NCBI GenBank assembly: GCA_946886565.1
Contig: CAMPIX010000010.1
Span: forward strand, 13,826-77,825
Origin: an uncultured Altererythrobacter sp.
GTDB taxonomy: Bacteria > Pseudomonadota > Alphaproteobacteria > Sphingomonadales > Sphingomonadaceae
DNA: 64,000 bases
Direction: 5' to 3'
This document shows, in pieces, positions 20,801 to 28,810 of this stretch. How positions within the stretch are numbered: position 1 is the stretch's first letter; each line of letters starts with the position of its first letter. A program made the position numbers and the translations under genes. Below the pieces are notes generated by a model. That model worked only from the letters and a program-made list of their open reading frames with translations, did not search any database and was not told the origin of the DNA.

Positions 20801-23169
20801 CGCAATCGCTTTAGCTCCGCGGTCTTGTGGGTCCATTCCTGCTGCGAAAGCGCCCCGCGCGCGTTCCATGCACGTTCGAGCTGCCGCAGGACCTCGATCT
20901 TGGCACTCTTGTGCGAGTGCAGTTCGAGGCAGAAATCGCCTAGCCCGACCTGCTCCAGCCGTCGGTAGACTACGTCCAGCGCGGCGCGCTTCTCGGACAC
21001 GAACAGAACGCGCCGTCCCAGTGCCAGGTTCTGCGCAATCATGTTGGCAATGGTCTGCGACTTGCCGGTCCCGGGAGGGCCATCGAGCACGAAGTTGTGT
21101 CCCTCGGCCGATGCGACCACCGCTGCCAGCTGCGAGCTGTCCGCGGGGAGGGGAGCGTAAAGGTCGGCCGGGTCGACGTCCTGGTCGAGCCTGACCGGTT
21201 CGGGCAGGGGGCCCATGCCTTCGAAGGGCTCGGTTCCACGCTCTATCAGATGCCGAACGACGGGATTTTCTTTAAGCAGTTCGCGCCGATCGATGAGATC
21301 CTTCCACATCAGGTATTTCGAGAAGGAGAAGATGCCCAGCGTCACTTGCTCGCGCACTTCGAAGCCCGGCGTGTTGGTTATCGCGCGCCTAATCTGCTGC
21401 CATACTCCAACAATGTCGGTCCCGCTGTCGTCTTTGGGGAGCTCGCCATCTAGTCCGCCGATGACAAGCCCGAAATCCTGCTTGAGCAGTTCGAGCAGCG
21501 TCATGTTGAAACGCGGCTCGTCCTCGTGCGCGACCAGCTTCATGCCCGAGCGCGCGTTGCGTCTTTCGAGCCGTACCGGCTGGAGGATCAGCGGCGCACG
21601 ATAGCTGCGCTGGTCTGTCTCCTTTTTCTTCCATTCCAGGAAACCGAGGGCGAGAAACAGCGTGTTCGAGCCCCCTTCGTTCATGTCCGCACGCGCTTGA
21701 CGGTAGAGCTTGATAAGGCTGCTATCGAGTTTGGCCTTATCAAGCTCGACGAACACCTCGTTCTTTTCCAGCCCGGCAAGCGCGTGCTCTTCCTTCAGGT
21801 CGGTACGGCTACGATCGCGGTGCAGGTCCACATCCCGCCCGCCGACGCCCAGATCGGGTAACGGCTGGACGCTGATCTTCTTACCATCGGCCAGCAGATC
21901 TTCCAGTCGGGCCGGATCGGGGCAGACGAGGTTTAGATTGCCTGCGCGCGGCAGGTTGAGCAGCCGGTTGCGGGCTGTCAGATCGAGAAGCTTGCGCTGC
22001 CATTCCTCGATCCTGTCCTTCGTTTCGCCGTCGCCTTCCTCGATCTCTACACTCTCGATCGAACCATGGTAGAGGTCCGGCGCGGGCTCTACCCGAACGC
22101 TCGCGAAGCCCTCGTCCTCATCTTCCATGCGAGTCGACGATGTCGCCAGCGGCAGGATCTTGCGCATGCGCGCACGACGCACATCGACTGTGTAGAACAC
22201 GTCGCCCGGCTCGATGCCCTCGATCTGGCGCTTGGATTCCGCGCAGGCCTGGGAAAATCGCGCGCGGTTGGCACCGGTTACCATCGTCGTCTCGAACAGC
22301 ACGATGTTGCCGAGATCGAGACGGTTGCGGAGCGCTGCGACTTCTTCGGTTACAAGCTCGGCAAACTGGTCGCGTTCGACCCATGCACCCGCGAAAGCGT
22401 GGCCGTGCGTTAACACGACGAGCGGATGCAGCCCGGCTTGCTCGATCGCCGCAGCAAACAGCAGCGCGGTGTCGAGGCAGGTCGCGACCCGCCCGGCATA
22501 GATTGCTCCGGGCGACCGGATTTTCTGGCCTCGTGTCTCGAAGCTGGCGGGCGGCAGTGCGTAGGTAAGTTGCAAACCGCTAATCGCCGACCAGATTGCC
22601 GAGACGATTTCGTAGACTCTTGCCTTGTCGCCGCTTTCGTAGCCGTCGATCGCATCCGGTCGCCCAGCCGTAGCCAGTGCCTGCGCAGCCGCGCGCAGTA
22701 CCTTCTCCACTGCAGGATCGTTCGGCATGACGAAAGCGGGTAGCAATTCCGGCATCGCGTCGGCCCCGCCCCAATCGTCCACCGCTAAGATCGTGATCGG
22801 CGTCTTGTTGCTCGCAAGGACCTCGCCTTCGCGATTCCGCAGAACGAGCGTCACCGTCCCGTGCTCGGCTTCAGCAAGTTCGCGGGCGAAGCCGGCGGCA
22901 ATGGTAACGTCGCGATCGAGCAACTGAAGACTCTCGCCCGCAGCAATCTTGTCGATGTGCCAGCAACGTTCGCTCAGAAACGCCGGATCGGCAGATAGAT
23001 CGAGATGCAGGTCAGACAGTTCCGCATCGCTTCCGTTGACGATCACGATTTCACGAAGAGGTGGAACCGCGTTCTGCTGCGACACGAAGCCGATTTTGTC
23101 GCACGCGACGAGTTCTATCCGGACCGTTTTATCGAGTTCCTGACCGTGCGTGGCGACTTCGCCTTCCAT
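17839..23169 (-). CDS. DUF4011-type superfamily 1 helicase with C-terminal nuclease domain
   Basis: A 1776-residue multidomain protein. From the N-terminus it has a beta-sandwich region (about 1-150); a transglutaminase-like domain (RVATCLDTALLF near 230, LVVLTHGHAFAGAW near 255); a DUF4011 segment (RKLLDLTARNRLLNL); an SF1 motor with Walker A GPPGTGKSQT near 695 and Walker B VIFDEAS near 1325; and AVTRARKAM motif VI. A Vsr/MTES_1575-like nuclease domain follows (IDLGVVD, GIECDGAMYH near 1670). As I recall, proteins of this DUF4011-helicase-Vsr type have been reported as antiphage (Hhe). The start is supported by GGGGGGAG just upstream of the ATG. The usual DUF3320 C-terminus lies beyond the stop, in frame. 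Confidence 0.9.
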   Translation of the reverse strand: MEGEVATHGQELDKTVRIELVACDKIGFVSQQNAVPPLREIVIVNGSDAELSDLHLDLSADPAFLSERCWHIDKIAAGESLQLLDRDVTIAAGFARELAEAEHGTVTLVLRNREGEVLASNKTPITILAVDDWGGADAMPELLPAFVMPNDPAVEKVLRAAAQALATAGRPDAIDGYESGDKARVYEIVSAIWSAISGLQLTYALPPASFETRGQKIRSPGAIYAGRVATCLDTALLFAAAIEQAGLHPLVVLTHGHAFAGAWVERDQFAELVTEEVAALRNRLDLGNIVLFETTMVTGANRARFSQACAESKRQIEGIEPGDVFYTVDVRRARMRKILPLATSSTRMEDEDEGFASVRVEPAPDLYHGSIESVEIEEGDGETKDRIEEWQRKLLDLTARNRLLNLPRAGNLNLVCPDPARLEDLLADGKKISVQPLPDLGVGGRDVDLHRDRSRTDLKEEHALAGLEKNEVFVELDKAKLDSSLIKLYRQARADMNEGGSNTLFLALGFLEWKKKETDQRSYRAPLILQPVRLERRNARSGMKLVAHEDEPRFNMTLLELLKQDFGLVIGGLDGELPKDDSGTDIVGVWQQIRRAITNTPGFEVREQVTLGIFSFSKYLMWKDLIDRRELLKENPVVRHLIERGTEPFEGMGPLPEPVRLDQDVDPADLYAPLPADSSQLAAVVASAEGHNFVLDGPPGTGKSQTIANMIAQNLALGRRVLFVSEKRAALDVVYRRLEQVGLGDFCLELHSHKSAKIEVLRQLERAWNARGALSQQEWTHKTAELKRLRDDLNGFATALHHLYPCGLTVHDAVWRVVRDDDGALPQFAWPERAQHGEAEIKAMREAVRSLELTFAGLGTLPETVSDCVRASDWSNAWQSRLLAAAQVLRSASTGLERAAHDAVRASGLPAEPSGPTEADRVLALCQAICRTAGLDMAFAFRPGHAETIDALRRQADTVRKWHALRATLSTDYRTPEAVEEAHASLAREWEVAQEKFVLLRYFAMRSCKRQMTELGGAAGAIDPSADLPILADMAQLHAKVRELDGAIEGVPASQRLDSDPDRLERLAEEGERIRAVARSQAASPEEFAGLIGALRTAVVDANEMAASDAPLGVATQALSAAGERFEQARDAFLVASAADALPGQFEQIAQLCDDLEAHQTQLNALCQWNKARDQAAALGLAPMTDRIAAGLPAGEAVPLFEAAYAKWFAPWAIDAEPRLAGFHSLSHEDKIRTFGEMTEEVQSLTSAIIRARLCSDLPDTSQVARASGFGVLKHELAKQRAHKPVRRLAEEMGKDFSALAPCMLMSPLSIAQYLPPDQDLFDIVIFDEASQITPWDAVGSIGRGRQLVLAGDQKQMPPTNFFSRGSATVDEDAMLDLESILDECVSASIPRRSLDWHYRSRHDSLIAFSNSRYYDGKLITFPAPETRETAVEWHRVDGVYAKGTEQTNAIEAKAIVAEARRRLAGKAPGETSLGIVTLNSKQQELIEDLLEQARKGDAAFDAHFADDLEEPVFVKNLETVQGDERDTIILGITFGPVEAGARKMSMNFGPLNKDGGWRRLNVAVTRARKAMLLFTSFDAGMIDLSRTASQAVRDLKHYIEFAERGPRALAEAHADSIGATESPFEDAVKAMLEQRGWAVRPQIGVSGYRIDLGVVDPDNPGDFLAGIECDGAMYHSALTARDRDKVRQAVLEGLGWTILRIWSTDFWIDAQGSIAKIDARLKQCLEEARERRVSDETGEEPGAAASARTSPDRVEEKDDVQADDTVSSSVDGRRA

Positions 23170-23504
23170 CCCACTCCCCCCAATTGATGCGCTTCTTCAA
23201 CAGGTTGCATCAGATTGTAAATAGATCAATTCAGGACGGTGCTGAACGCCCCATTCTCGAAGTCCTGACACAAAATCAATACCATCGCCAATTTGCCGAT
23301 GAGATTGAGCGCGCCGAGTATTTCGTACTGGTCGAATAGCTTGAAACCGTGCCTCTATCACAAGCGGTCGACGAAGTCGGTCTGTTCGGAAACCAGAACA
23401 CGGTTTACGCCCCAAAGCGTGCTCGCTGTCGGGACAGAATCGAACGATTGCAAGCGGCTTTTCTACGGTACGACGGCTCCACGCCCTAGACTATCCGGCT
23501 AGAT
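23170..23504. other. Upstream region of the helicase gene, no convincing gene
   Basis: A 335-base gap with lower GC than its neighbours. It should hold the helicase promoter on the minus strand and the end of the transcript from the unknown gene to its right. A 50-codon plus-strand frame (23187-23339) has no ribosome-binding site and overlaps the helicase leader, so I do not call it. Confidence 0.5.
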
Positions 23505-24521
23505 TTAGGAGCTGAATTCGGCCCTGTTTTGCTCCACAAGATAGCGGATTGCAGCCTCGAAATCCTCGGCGTCCCTGAACACCGGGCGTCCAAATGCATC
23601 AAGACCAGCGCCTGCCTGAGACAACCAACTATATGGCTTTAGCTTGGCTTCGGTGTGTTCATCTTTTGAGCGATGCCACTCTGCACGGAGGTTATCATGG
23701 AGCGGTTTTAACCTGCTTTCAGCCGCCTCGAATGGCTCTGGTGACCCGTCTTCTGTACGGTTGCAGTCCTCGGTTTGGGCACCTTCATCGATCAGACTGT
23801 CGAATTGATCTTCAGCAAGCCTGGCCGCCTCCACCAAGCTTTCGAGGCTGACTTCTCTTTGCTTCGAATGTGCGACAACCAGATCGATAATGTCGCTTAG
23901 CAGTGTCTTCCCTAGGCGGAGATCGTCGCGCTTCACCTTGGCCGTTAGCAACACGGCGATCACCGGCATTAGATACTTGGGCAGCTTATAACGCCACTGT
24001 TCAAGCACGGTATAGCGTCGCGCTAGCTCGGCTATCAGCGCCTTCCGCATGGCTTCGTGCTCACTTACCTGCGTGGCGAGCACCCCTCGCAGCCGCTCAT
24101 TGGCCACGTAAGCCTGAAGTAGCCGCTCATCGCCCTCGGCCAAGATATCATTCAGACGATCTTGCGATCGGACGGTGCTATCAGAGGCGATGTCGAGCTT
24201 TGCGCCGCTATGGCTAAGGGCGGTGCCAAGCGGGCTCTTGCTATCGCGCCGCAGCAACGATTTCAGGCGTTCGACTACATCTTCGTCGCTGGACATCCGG
24301 TGTTGCGGGGGCAACAGTGACTGAAGATCTGCGACGATTTCTTCGGCCACCGGACCCTGGACGTCCAGCAACTCGAGCAATTTCTTCAGGCGCTGACCGC
24401 GCGACCGCGCATCACGGCGATCCGCGTTTTTATCGATTGTGTCTGGCCCTCTCGTGCCATCGCTTCCGTTCGAGCGGCTATCAGCCCCGTGATCAACGTG
24501 GCTGCCATTAGTCTCTTCCAT
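23505..24521 (-). CDS. Hypothetical protein, hydrophilic and mostly helical
   Basis: 338 residues from the ATG at 24521, preceded by GAGGGAG at the right distance; upstream in-frame codons to 24578 have no such signal. I do not recognise a family. The protein starts with an acidic, Asn/Asp-rich tail and then has charged helices (RGQRLKKLLELL, SSDEDVVERLKSLLRRD). A more hydrophobic centre (RRYTVLEQWRYKLPKYLMPVIAVLLTAKV, near residue 195, split by Pro) is too charged at its flanks to be a confident membrane span. The C-terminus has FRDAEDFEAAIRYLVEQ. It reads in the same direction as the helicase, 335 bp upstream of it, and could belong to that defence locus. Function unknown. Confidence 0.6.
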   Translation of the reverse strand: MEETNGSHVDHGADSRSNGSDGTRGPDTIDKNADRRDARSRGQRLKKLLELLDVQGPVAEEIVADLQSLLPPQHRMSSDEDVVERLKSLLRRDSKSPLGTALSHSGAKLDIASDSTVRSQDRLNDILAEGDERLLQAYVANERLRGVLATQVSEHEAMRKALIAELARRYTVLEQWRYKLPKYLMPVIAVLLTAKVKRDDLRLGKTLLSDIIDLVVAHSKQREVSLESLVEAARLAEDQFDSLIDEGAQTEDCNRTEDGSPEPFEAAESRLKPLHDNLRAEWHRSKDEHTEAKLKPYSWLSQAGAGLDAFGRPVFRDAEDFEAAIRYLVEQNRAEFSS

Positions 24522-24814
24522 CTCTACTCCCTCAAAGCCAGCGCGACCGCCTTGGTTCACGGAAGCTTTTGATGGCAATCAGTTGATATTGAATGAATAT
24601 TCTTCAGAAGGTGTCGGCTATGTTCGCTTAGGCCCCGGACATTCGTTTCCCCGACCACGCGATCGATCGAACCAGGTTTGATCCCGCCACGCTGGGGCCA
24701 AATCGAAAATTCAGATGGCCCATGATAACGGTCCTGTGGCTCCCTTCATGGCAATCCGGGTAGTCGCAGGTGGTGGTTCACGAGCTGCCTTCATGGCAAG
24801 AATGTGGTTAAATT

Positions 24815-24874
24815 TTGAGGCGCAATACCACAATAAGGGACGCAAAGTTGCAGCCCTTATTGAGGCGCAATACC
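24815..24874. repeat. 15-bp direct repeat enclosing an inverted repeat
   Basis: TTGAGGCGCAATACC occurs at 24815-24829 and 24860-24874. Between the copies, AATAAGGG (24832-24839) pairs with CCCTTATT (24854-24861) across a 14-base loop. The arrangement could be an operator, a plasmid-type iteron remnant or a recombination site. No function can be assigned from sequence. Confidence 0.6.
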
Positions 24875-25101
24875 TCAAAGTCCTCCGCAGTCTTGGTTAC
24901 CCATCACAGCTAAGGACTTTGTTGCGCCTTTCCGCCCGTTCCGGGCTGCAAGGGTTAGTTCGCTCCGCTCACACGTCGATCCGGCACAGCCGTTCTCCTT
25001 GGGTGCGATCGCCAGCGGTCTGGGGCGGCGTCACCACGCCTTGGAAGAAGCGAGGACCCTGCGCTGAAAGCTTCGGGCCGCAAGAAGAAACATCATCTTG
25101 G

Positions 25102-25186
25102 CCTGCCGGATGAAACCGGCAGGGTGAAGGGAAAAGTTGAGTGTGAACGCTCGGCTTCCGCCTCGCCGGTTTCGACACGAAACCGG
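25102..25186 (+). promoter_or_regulatory. Tandem hairpins in the leader of the exonuclease gene
   Basis: Two perfect stems precede the ATG at 25197: CCTGCCGG / CCGGCAGG (25102-25123, loop ATGAAA) and CCGGTTTCG / CGAAACCGG (25166-25186, loop ACA). The last GG of the second stem begins the GGAG ribosome-binding site, so folding could limit translation. Neither hairpin is followed by a T-run. Confidence 0.5.
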
Positions 25187-25196
25187 AGAAACCGAA

Positions 25197-26090
25197 ATGA
25201 TCAATACCGACCATCTGTCACCAGACGCGGAAGCGCTGGCGAAAGACCTTGAGCAGCACGAAGGATACTGCGTGCTGCGACGTGTTCCGAAGCCGTATTC
25301 CTCGATGCCGCATCAAGGGCCGGTACCCGATGGAAGATGCGTAGCCATCCTGGATGTCGAAACGACGGGTCTTTCAGCCCAGCACGATGTGATCATCGAG
25401 CTCGCCATCATGCTTTGTTTCCTCGACGATGAAGGCGAGGTCATCGGGCACCTCGGACCGTTCAGCTGGCTGCAGGATCCAGGCCGCGAACTCGATCCCA
25501 AGATCAGCCTGGTCACGGGCCTTCGCGCGAAGGATGTGGCGGGCCAGAAGATCAACGACGCGTTCGCCATCGGCCTGCTCGATCGTGCCAGCCTCATCGT
25601 GGCCCACAATGCCCGCTTCGACCTGGGCTTCATCGAGCGCCGCTACCCTTCACTTGCGGGGCGCGCCTGGGCCTGTTCGTGCAACGAAATCGATTGGCTG
25701 GAACTCGGCTACGAGGGACGCTCGCAATCGGCGCTTCTGGCCCACGTCGGATGGTTCAGCGATGCGCATCGAGCGGCCGCAGATGTGTGGGCGTTGTTCT
25801 GGCTCCTGCAGCACCGCGATAGCGATCCCGATGTCGGACCAACCCGCACGCATTTGCAGCGTCTGATCGAAGCCGCCTCCACTCCCTCGGTGATCGTGCA
25901 GGCCGAACGCGCCCCGTTCTCCAAGAAGGATATGCTGAAGGCTCGCGGCTACAGTTGGAAACCCGATGGTCCGTTCTGGCAGATCGAGCTGCCGCCCGAG
26001 CGCGTCGAGCACGAGCAGGCGTGGGGCTACCGCTCCGGCCTGCCGGCCATGACGACGCGCACCATCACGGCATGCCAGCGCCACCGCTGA
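25197..26090 (+). CDS. DnaQ-like DEDDh 3'-5' exonuclease
   Basis: 297 residues. The RNase H-fold exonuclease motifs are complete: Exo I ILDVETTGLS (D and E ligands), Exo II VAHNARFDLGFIERRY, and Exo III HRAAADVWALFWLL with the His-x4-Asp of the DEDDh subgroup. The C-terminal part (KARGYSWKPDGPFWQIELP) resembles small nucleic-acid-associated modules that follow such domains in plasmid and island exonucleases. The start at 25197 follows GGAG. It opens a run of five same-strand genes (25197-29389) of plasmid or island character. Role in the element (DNA maintenance or defence) is not determined. Confidence 0.85.
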   Translation: MINTDHLSPDAEALAKDLEQHEGYCVLRRVPKPYSSMPHQGPVPDGRCVAILDVETTGLSAQHDVIIELAIMLCFLDDEGEVIGHLGPFSWLQDPGRELDPKISLVTGLRAKDVAGQKINDAFAIGLLDRASLIVAHNARFDLGFIERRYPSLAGRAWACSCNEIDWLELGYEGRSQSALLAHVGWFSDAHRAAADVWALFWLLQHRDSDPDVGPTRTHLQRLIEAASTPSVIVQAERAPFSKKDMLKARGYSWKPDGPFWQIELPPERVEHEQAWGYRSGLPAMTTRTITACQRHR

Positions 26091-26168
26091 GCAGCACCTT
26101 CCACCACTTCGTATTTCAAGCCGACGACCCGCCATCCGAGCGAGTCATCTTTATGGAGATTACCAAAC

Positions 26169-27023
26169 ATGCACATCGACAATGTAAGCTTCGAACAAGC
26201 CCTCGAACGGGATGCTCGCAAGTTCCTTGGCCTGGACGCCGGAGACGAGCGAGCGGGCCGCAGCCCACAGCGCATCATCGTCGCCGATTTCGAGTATCGC
26301 TGGGACAGGAGCCGATACGATGGCTACCGCGTTAGCGAAGGCGAAAGCGCCGAGCCGACGATCCGCTGGCCCTTCCATCGCATTGCGGCTGCCTCGTGGC
26401 TACAGCTGCGCCTCGATCCAGGAGAGGAGGTTCCAGCGGTCGAAAGCGTCGTGGTTCTGGCCGAGGACGAGATGAGCGAGCAGGAGATGATCGCCCAGTT
26501 CTTCGAAGCGCTGCACCAAGTGTCGACAGCGCAGCTCATTACATGGGGCGGGGAGGTCAAGGATCTGGCGGTCCTGCGCCGGTCGGCCTGCGAGTTCGCC
26601 CTGGTCCTGCCGCGCCAGCTTACGAACGGCTCTCCGCATGCGAGGGAACGCATCGATTTGTGCCGCGCGGTCACCGTGCAGGCCAGATCGCCCCACCTGC
26701 CGGAATACGCCGCAGCAACCGCTATCCCGGCGAAACCGTCGCCGAGCAGGTCAATCGGTGATTTGGTCGAGAAAGGCGATTGGCCCAAGGTGCGCGACCA
26801 GGTGCTCGCCGATGTCCTGACCACGTCGGTTATCGCGGTGCGTCATCTCGCTGCGCACCGCGAGATCGAATGCGATCAACCCAACACCCTTATGGCTATC
26901 GCTGATGCGGTGGTGGCGGCGATCCCCGGCAGCGAGTTCGCGCGGCGCAGTTTTGCGCCGTGGGCAAGGGGGCAGAAGGCTGCAAGCGGACTGCGCGGGG
27001 CAGTCTATCGCCTCGCCGAGTGA
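26169..27023 (+). CDS. Predicted PolB-like 3'-5' exonuclease
   Basis: 284 residues. IVADFEYRWD gives the D-x-E of an Exo I motif; TWGGEVKDLAVLRR fits the Exo II region; and WPKVRDQVLADVLTTSVIAVRHLA fits the D-containing Exo III helix of the family of exonucleases related to DNA polymerase B proofreading domains. It would be the second DEDD exonuclease in tandem. The ATG at 26169 lies 78 bp after the previous stop, with a GGAG about 10 bases before it. The family call is by motif, and the third motif is divergent. Confidence 0.7.
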   Translation: MHIDNVSFEQALERDARKFLGLDAGDERAGRSPQRIIVADFEYRWDRSRYDGYRVSEGESAEPTIRWPFHRIAAASWLQLRLDPGEEVPAVESVVVLAEDEMSEQEMIAQFFEALHQVSTAQLITWGGEVKDLAVLRRSACEFALVLPRQLTNGSPHARERIDLCRAVTVQARSPHLPEYAAATAIPAKPSPSRSIGDLVEKGDWPKVRDQVLADVLTTSVIAVRHLAAHREIECDQPNTLMAIADAVVAAIPGSEFARRSFAPWARGQKAASGLRGAVYRLAE

Positions 27024-27177
27024 ATGACGGGAAACCTGCTCCAAGCTGGGCAGGAATGGGGTGATGCTAAGATGAGGAGGAAAATGTGACGTAGCGAACA
27101 GCGAGAGCAGGCAGGCACGAGCCTCGAACTTCACCAACCGTGCGCGACGGATCTGCCGCCAAGCAGATCAAACGAAA

Positions 27178-27210
27178 GCCGCCATCCGACGAGGATGAGC
27201 GGCATTTTTT
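27178..27210 (+). terminator. Intrinsic terminator
   Basis: GCCGCCATCC (27178-27187) pairs with GGATGAGCGGC (27193-27203, one bulged A) around a five-base loop, and is followed by ATTTTTT. It would end the exonuclease transcript 20 bases before the next coding start, or act as an attenuator for it. Confidence 0.8.
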
Positions 27211-27231
27211 ATGCCTAAGAAGGAACTGAAA

Positions 27232-27924
27232 ATGCCGAAGAAGAAAACCACCGCCGGCCGCGCCATCGCGCTCGCCAAGAACACCAACCTTGCTGAACTG
27301 CCCGAACGGATCGCCATCGGCGATCACGAGGTCCGGCCCGAGCAACTCTATATCATCAGGGATCGGCGTCCGCGCGGTCAGGGGCCATGGAGCGATGAGC
27401 GGTTCGACAAAATCGCCTGGCGCGATGCCGAGAGCGGTCTCGACTGTATCCTTTTGCGTCAGGCTTCGGGCGTTTGGGGAGGGTTCGTGGCGGTTGAGCG
27501 CGAACACCCGCTCTACGGTTACCGCGAGGATGCGATACCGGTAGGCGCCGGGCTCACGCCGCACGGCGGGATCGACTACGCCGAAGTCTGCTCTCGCAAA
27601 GTACCCGAGGCGGTGCGCGTGTGCCATGCGCGCATGGGCGAACGGGGCGCCATGCTGAAGACCCCGAGCGCCGAAGATCAGACCGCGGACGATGCCTGGT
27701 GGTTCGGCTTCGCCGCCGACAAGCCGGGTGACTTGGTACCCTCGGGGTCGAAGCCGGTTCTCGCGCGCGAGGAGGGCGAGGTCTATCGCGGCATCGATTA
27801 TATGTACGAGGAGACCATCAGGCTGGCGCGCCGGCTCAGGTCGATCGAGGCAAGCAGTGTTGGCGACGCCCAACCCGCGCTGGCTCCGCCGTCGCCGCGG
27901 CTCGGCAAACCGGGAGGGCGCTGA
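27232..27924 (+). CDS. Conserved hypothetical protein of plasmids and islands
   Basis: 230 residues from the ATG at 27232, which has AAGGA seven bases before it; an ATG at 27211 is in frame but lacks this. The Lys-rich N-terminus (MPKKKTTAGRAIAL) is followed by a compact domain with GFVAVEREHPLYGY, PHGGIDYAEVC, RVCHARMG and DDAWWFGFAADKPGD, and GEVYRGIDYMYEE. I recall this pattern from hypothetical proteins of alphaproteobacterial plasmids, with no assigned function. It lies directly downstream of an intrinsic terminator and two bases before the next gene, with which it should be co-transcribed. Confidence 0.72.
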   Translation: MPKKKTTAGRAIALAKNTNLAELPERIAIGDHEVRPEQLYIIRDRRPRGQGPWSDERFDKIAWRDAESGLDCILLRQASGVWGGFVAVEREHPLYGYREDAIPVGAGLTPHGGIDYAEVCSRKVPEAVRVCHARMGERGAMLKTPSAEDQTADDAWWFGFAADKPGDLVPSGSKPVLAREEGEVYRGIDYMYEETIRLARRLRSIEASSVGDAQPALAPPSPRLGKPGGR

Positions 27925-27926
27925 GC

Positions 27927-28724
27927 ATGGAACAGCAGCACATCGCCTACGAGCAGCGCCGCAACCCGAATTTGCCGTTCGGCTATTGGTGCATAGCGGA
28001 CCCGGATGGTTACCCGCACCTCATCGACGAGCTGGGACGGCGCTGGTCGTCGCTGCGCGAATACATCTGGTGCGGTCGGCTCTGCATGGCGCGGGGCTCG
28101 GACTGGCAGTTCACCGCCATGACCGAATTCCTGCTCGCTGTGCTCGCGGCGATCGATCGGCGCATCGTCCATGTTGAGGAGCGAGTGAACGATCTGTTCG
28201 ATGGCGCGTGGGATGTCGCCGGCCACTACGGTTCTTGGCTCGAGGGGCACAAGCTCTCCGAAGGCCTGACTGGCGACCTGACGCCGGAGGGAAGGGCAAT
28301 CCTGGTCGCGTTGGCCAGCACCCGTGGGGCCGGGGAGGCGCCCATTCCGATCGGACTTCCGACGATCGTGAGGTGGCACGGCCTCGATGGCGATGAGACT
28401 CGCGAGCAACGTGAGCGGGTATTCAAGGCCAACGAGAGCTTCGCTCTCGACCTGCCGGGCAGGTTCGTGCGGGAGAGTATCAACGGTGATCCGGGTATCA
28501 AACTCATTGGGGTTCCGACCGGCGCAAACATCCCGCTTGGCCGCGTGTGGTGGACCATGACGTTCGCCGACGAATACGCGCGCGATCGCCTGTTCGCCTG
28601 GCTGGTCCATCGGCTCGACCGGTGGGAGGCCTGGGTGGAGTTGGCAAGAGTGAGTGGCGCGCAGGCGTTCACCGAGCACATCCTTCGCATGCGCTTTGCC
28701 GACGAAACCATCAAGCTCGGCTGA
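27927..28724 (+). CDS. Hypothetical protein
   Basis: 265 residues, no family recognised. It is soluble and mixed alpha/beta, rich in Trp and Arg. Two clear blocks are FGYWCIADPDGYPHLIDELGRRW near the N-terminus and LGRVWWTMTFADEYARDRLFAWLVHRLDRWEAWVELA near the C-terminus. The ATG follows the previous stop within three bases (TGAGCATG), so the two are translationally linked. Codon use matches its neighbours, which supports a real gene. Confidence 0.65.
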   Translation: MEQQHIAYEQRRNPNLPFGYWCIADPDGYPHLIDELGRRWSSLREYIWCGRLCMARGSDWQFTAMTEFLLAVLAAIDRRIVHVEERVNDLFDGAWDVAGHYGSWLEGHKLSEGLTGDLTPEGRAILVALASTRGAGEAPIPIGLPTIVRWHGLDGDETREQRERVFKANESFALDLPGRFVRESINGDPGIKLIGVPTGANIPLGRVWWTMTFADEYARDRLFAWLVHRLDRWEAWVELARVSGAQAFTEHILRMRFADETIKLG

Positions 28725-28810
28725 GCGACAAACTCGACTCTTTCTACCCAAGTTTGCAGCGGGCGGCGCCCTCGCCGGGTTCCGCCCGCAGCGCTTATCA
28801 AGGATTACTC

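Larger units (their letters stand above)
24522..25196. other. Long intergenic region with repeats and hairpins
   Basis: 675 bases without a credible gene, separating the divergent unknown gene from the exonuclease gene. It contains a 15-bp direct repeat (24815-24874 entry), two strong hairpins close to the right-hand gene (25102-25186 entry), and a repeated CTTCATGGCA at about 24747 and 24790. A 132-codon plus-strand frame (24715-25113) runs through the repeats and has atypical composition. The region probably holds divergent promoters and regulatory sites. Confidence 0.55.

Noticed and set aside
23187..23339. 50-codon plus-strand frame in the helicase upstream gap
   Set aside because: The amino-acid sequence looks fairly natural, but there is no ribosome-binding site and it lies within the helicase leader; not enough to call a gene.
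24715..25113. 132-codon plus-strand frame
   Set aside because: Runs through direct and inverted repeats, ends in low-quality sequence, lacks a family, and its start has no convincing ribosome-binding site.
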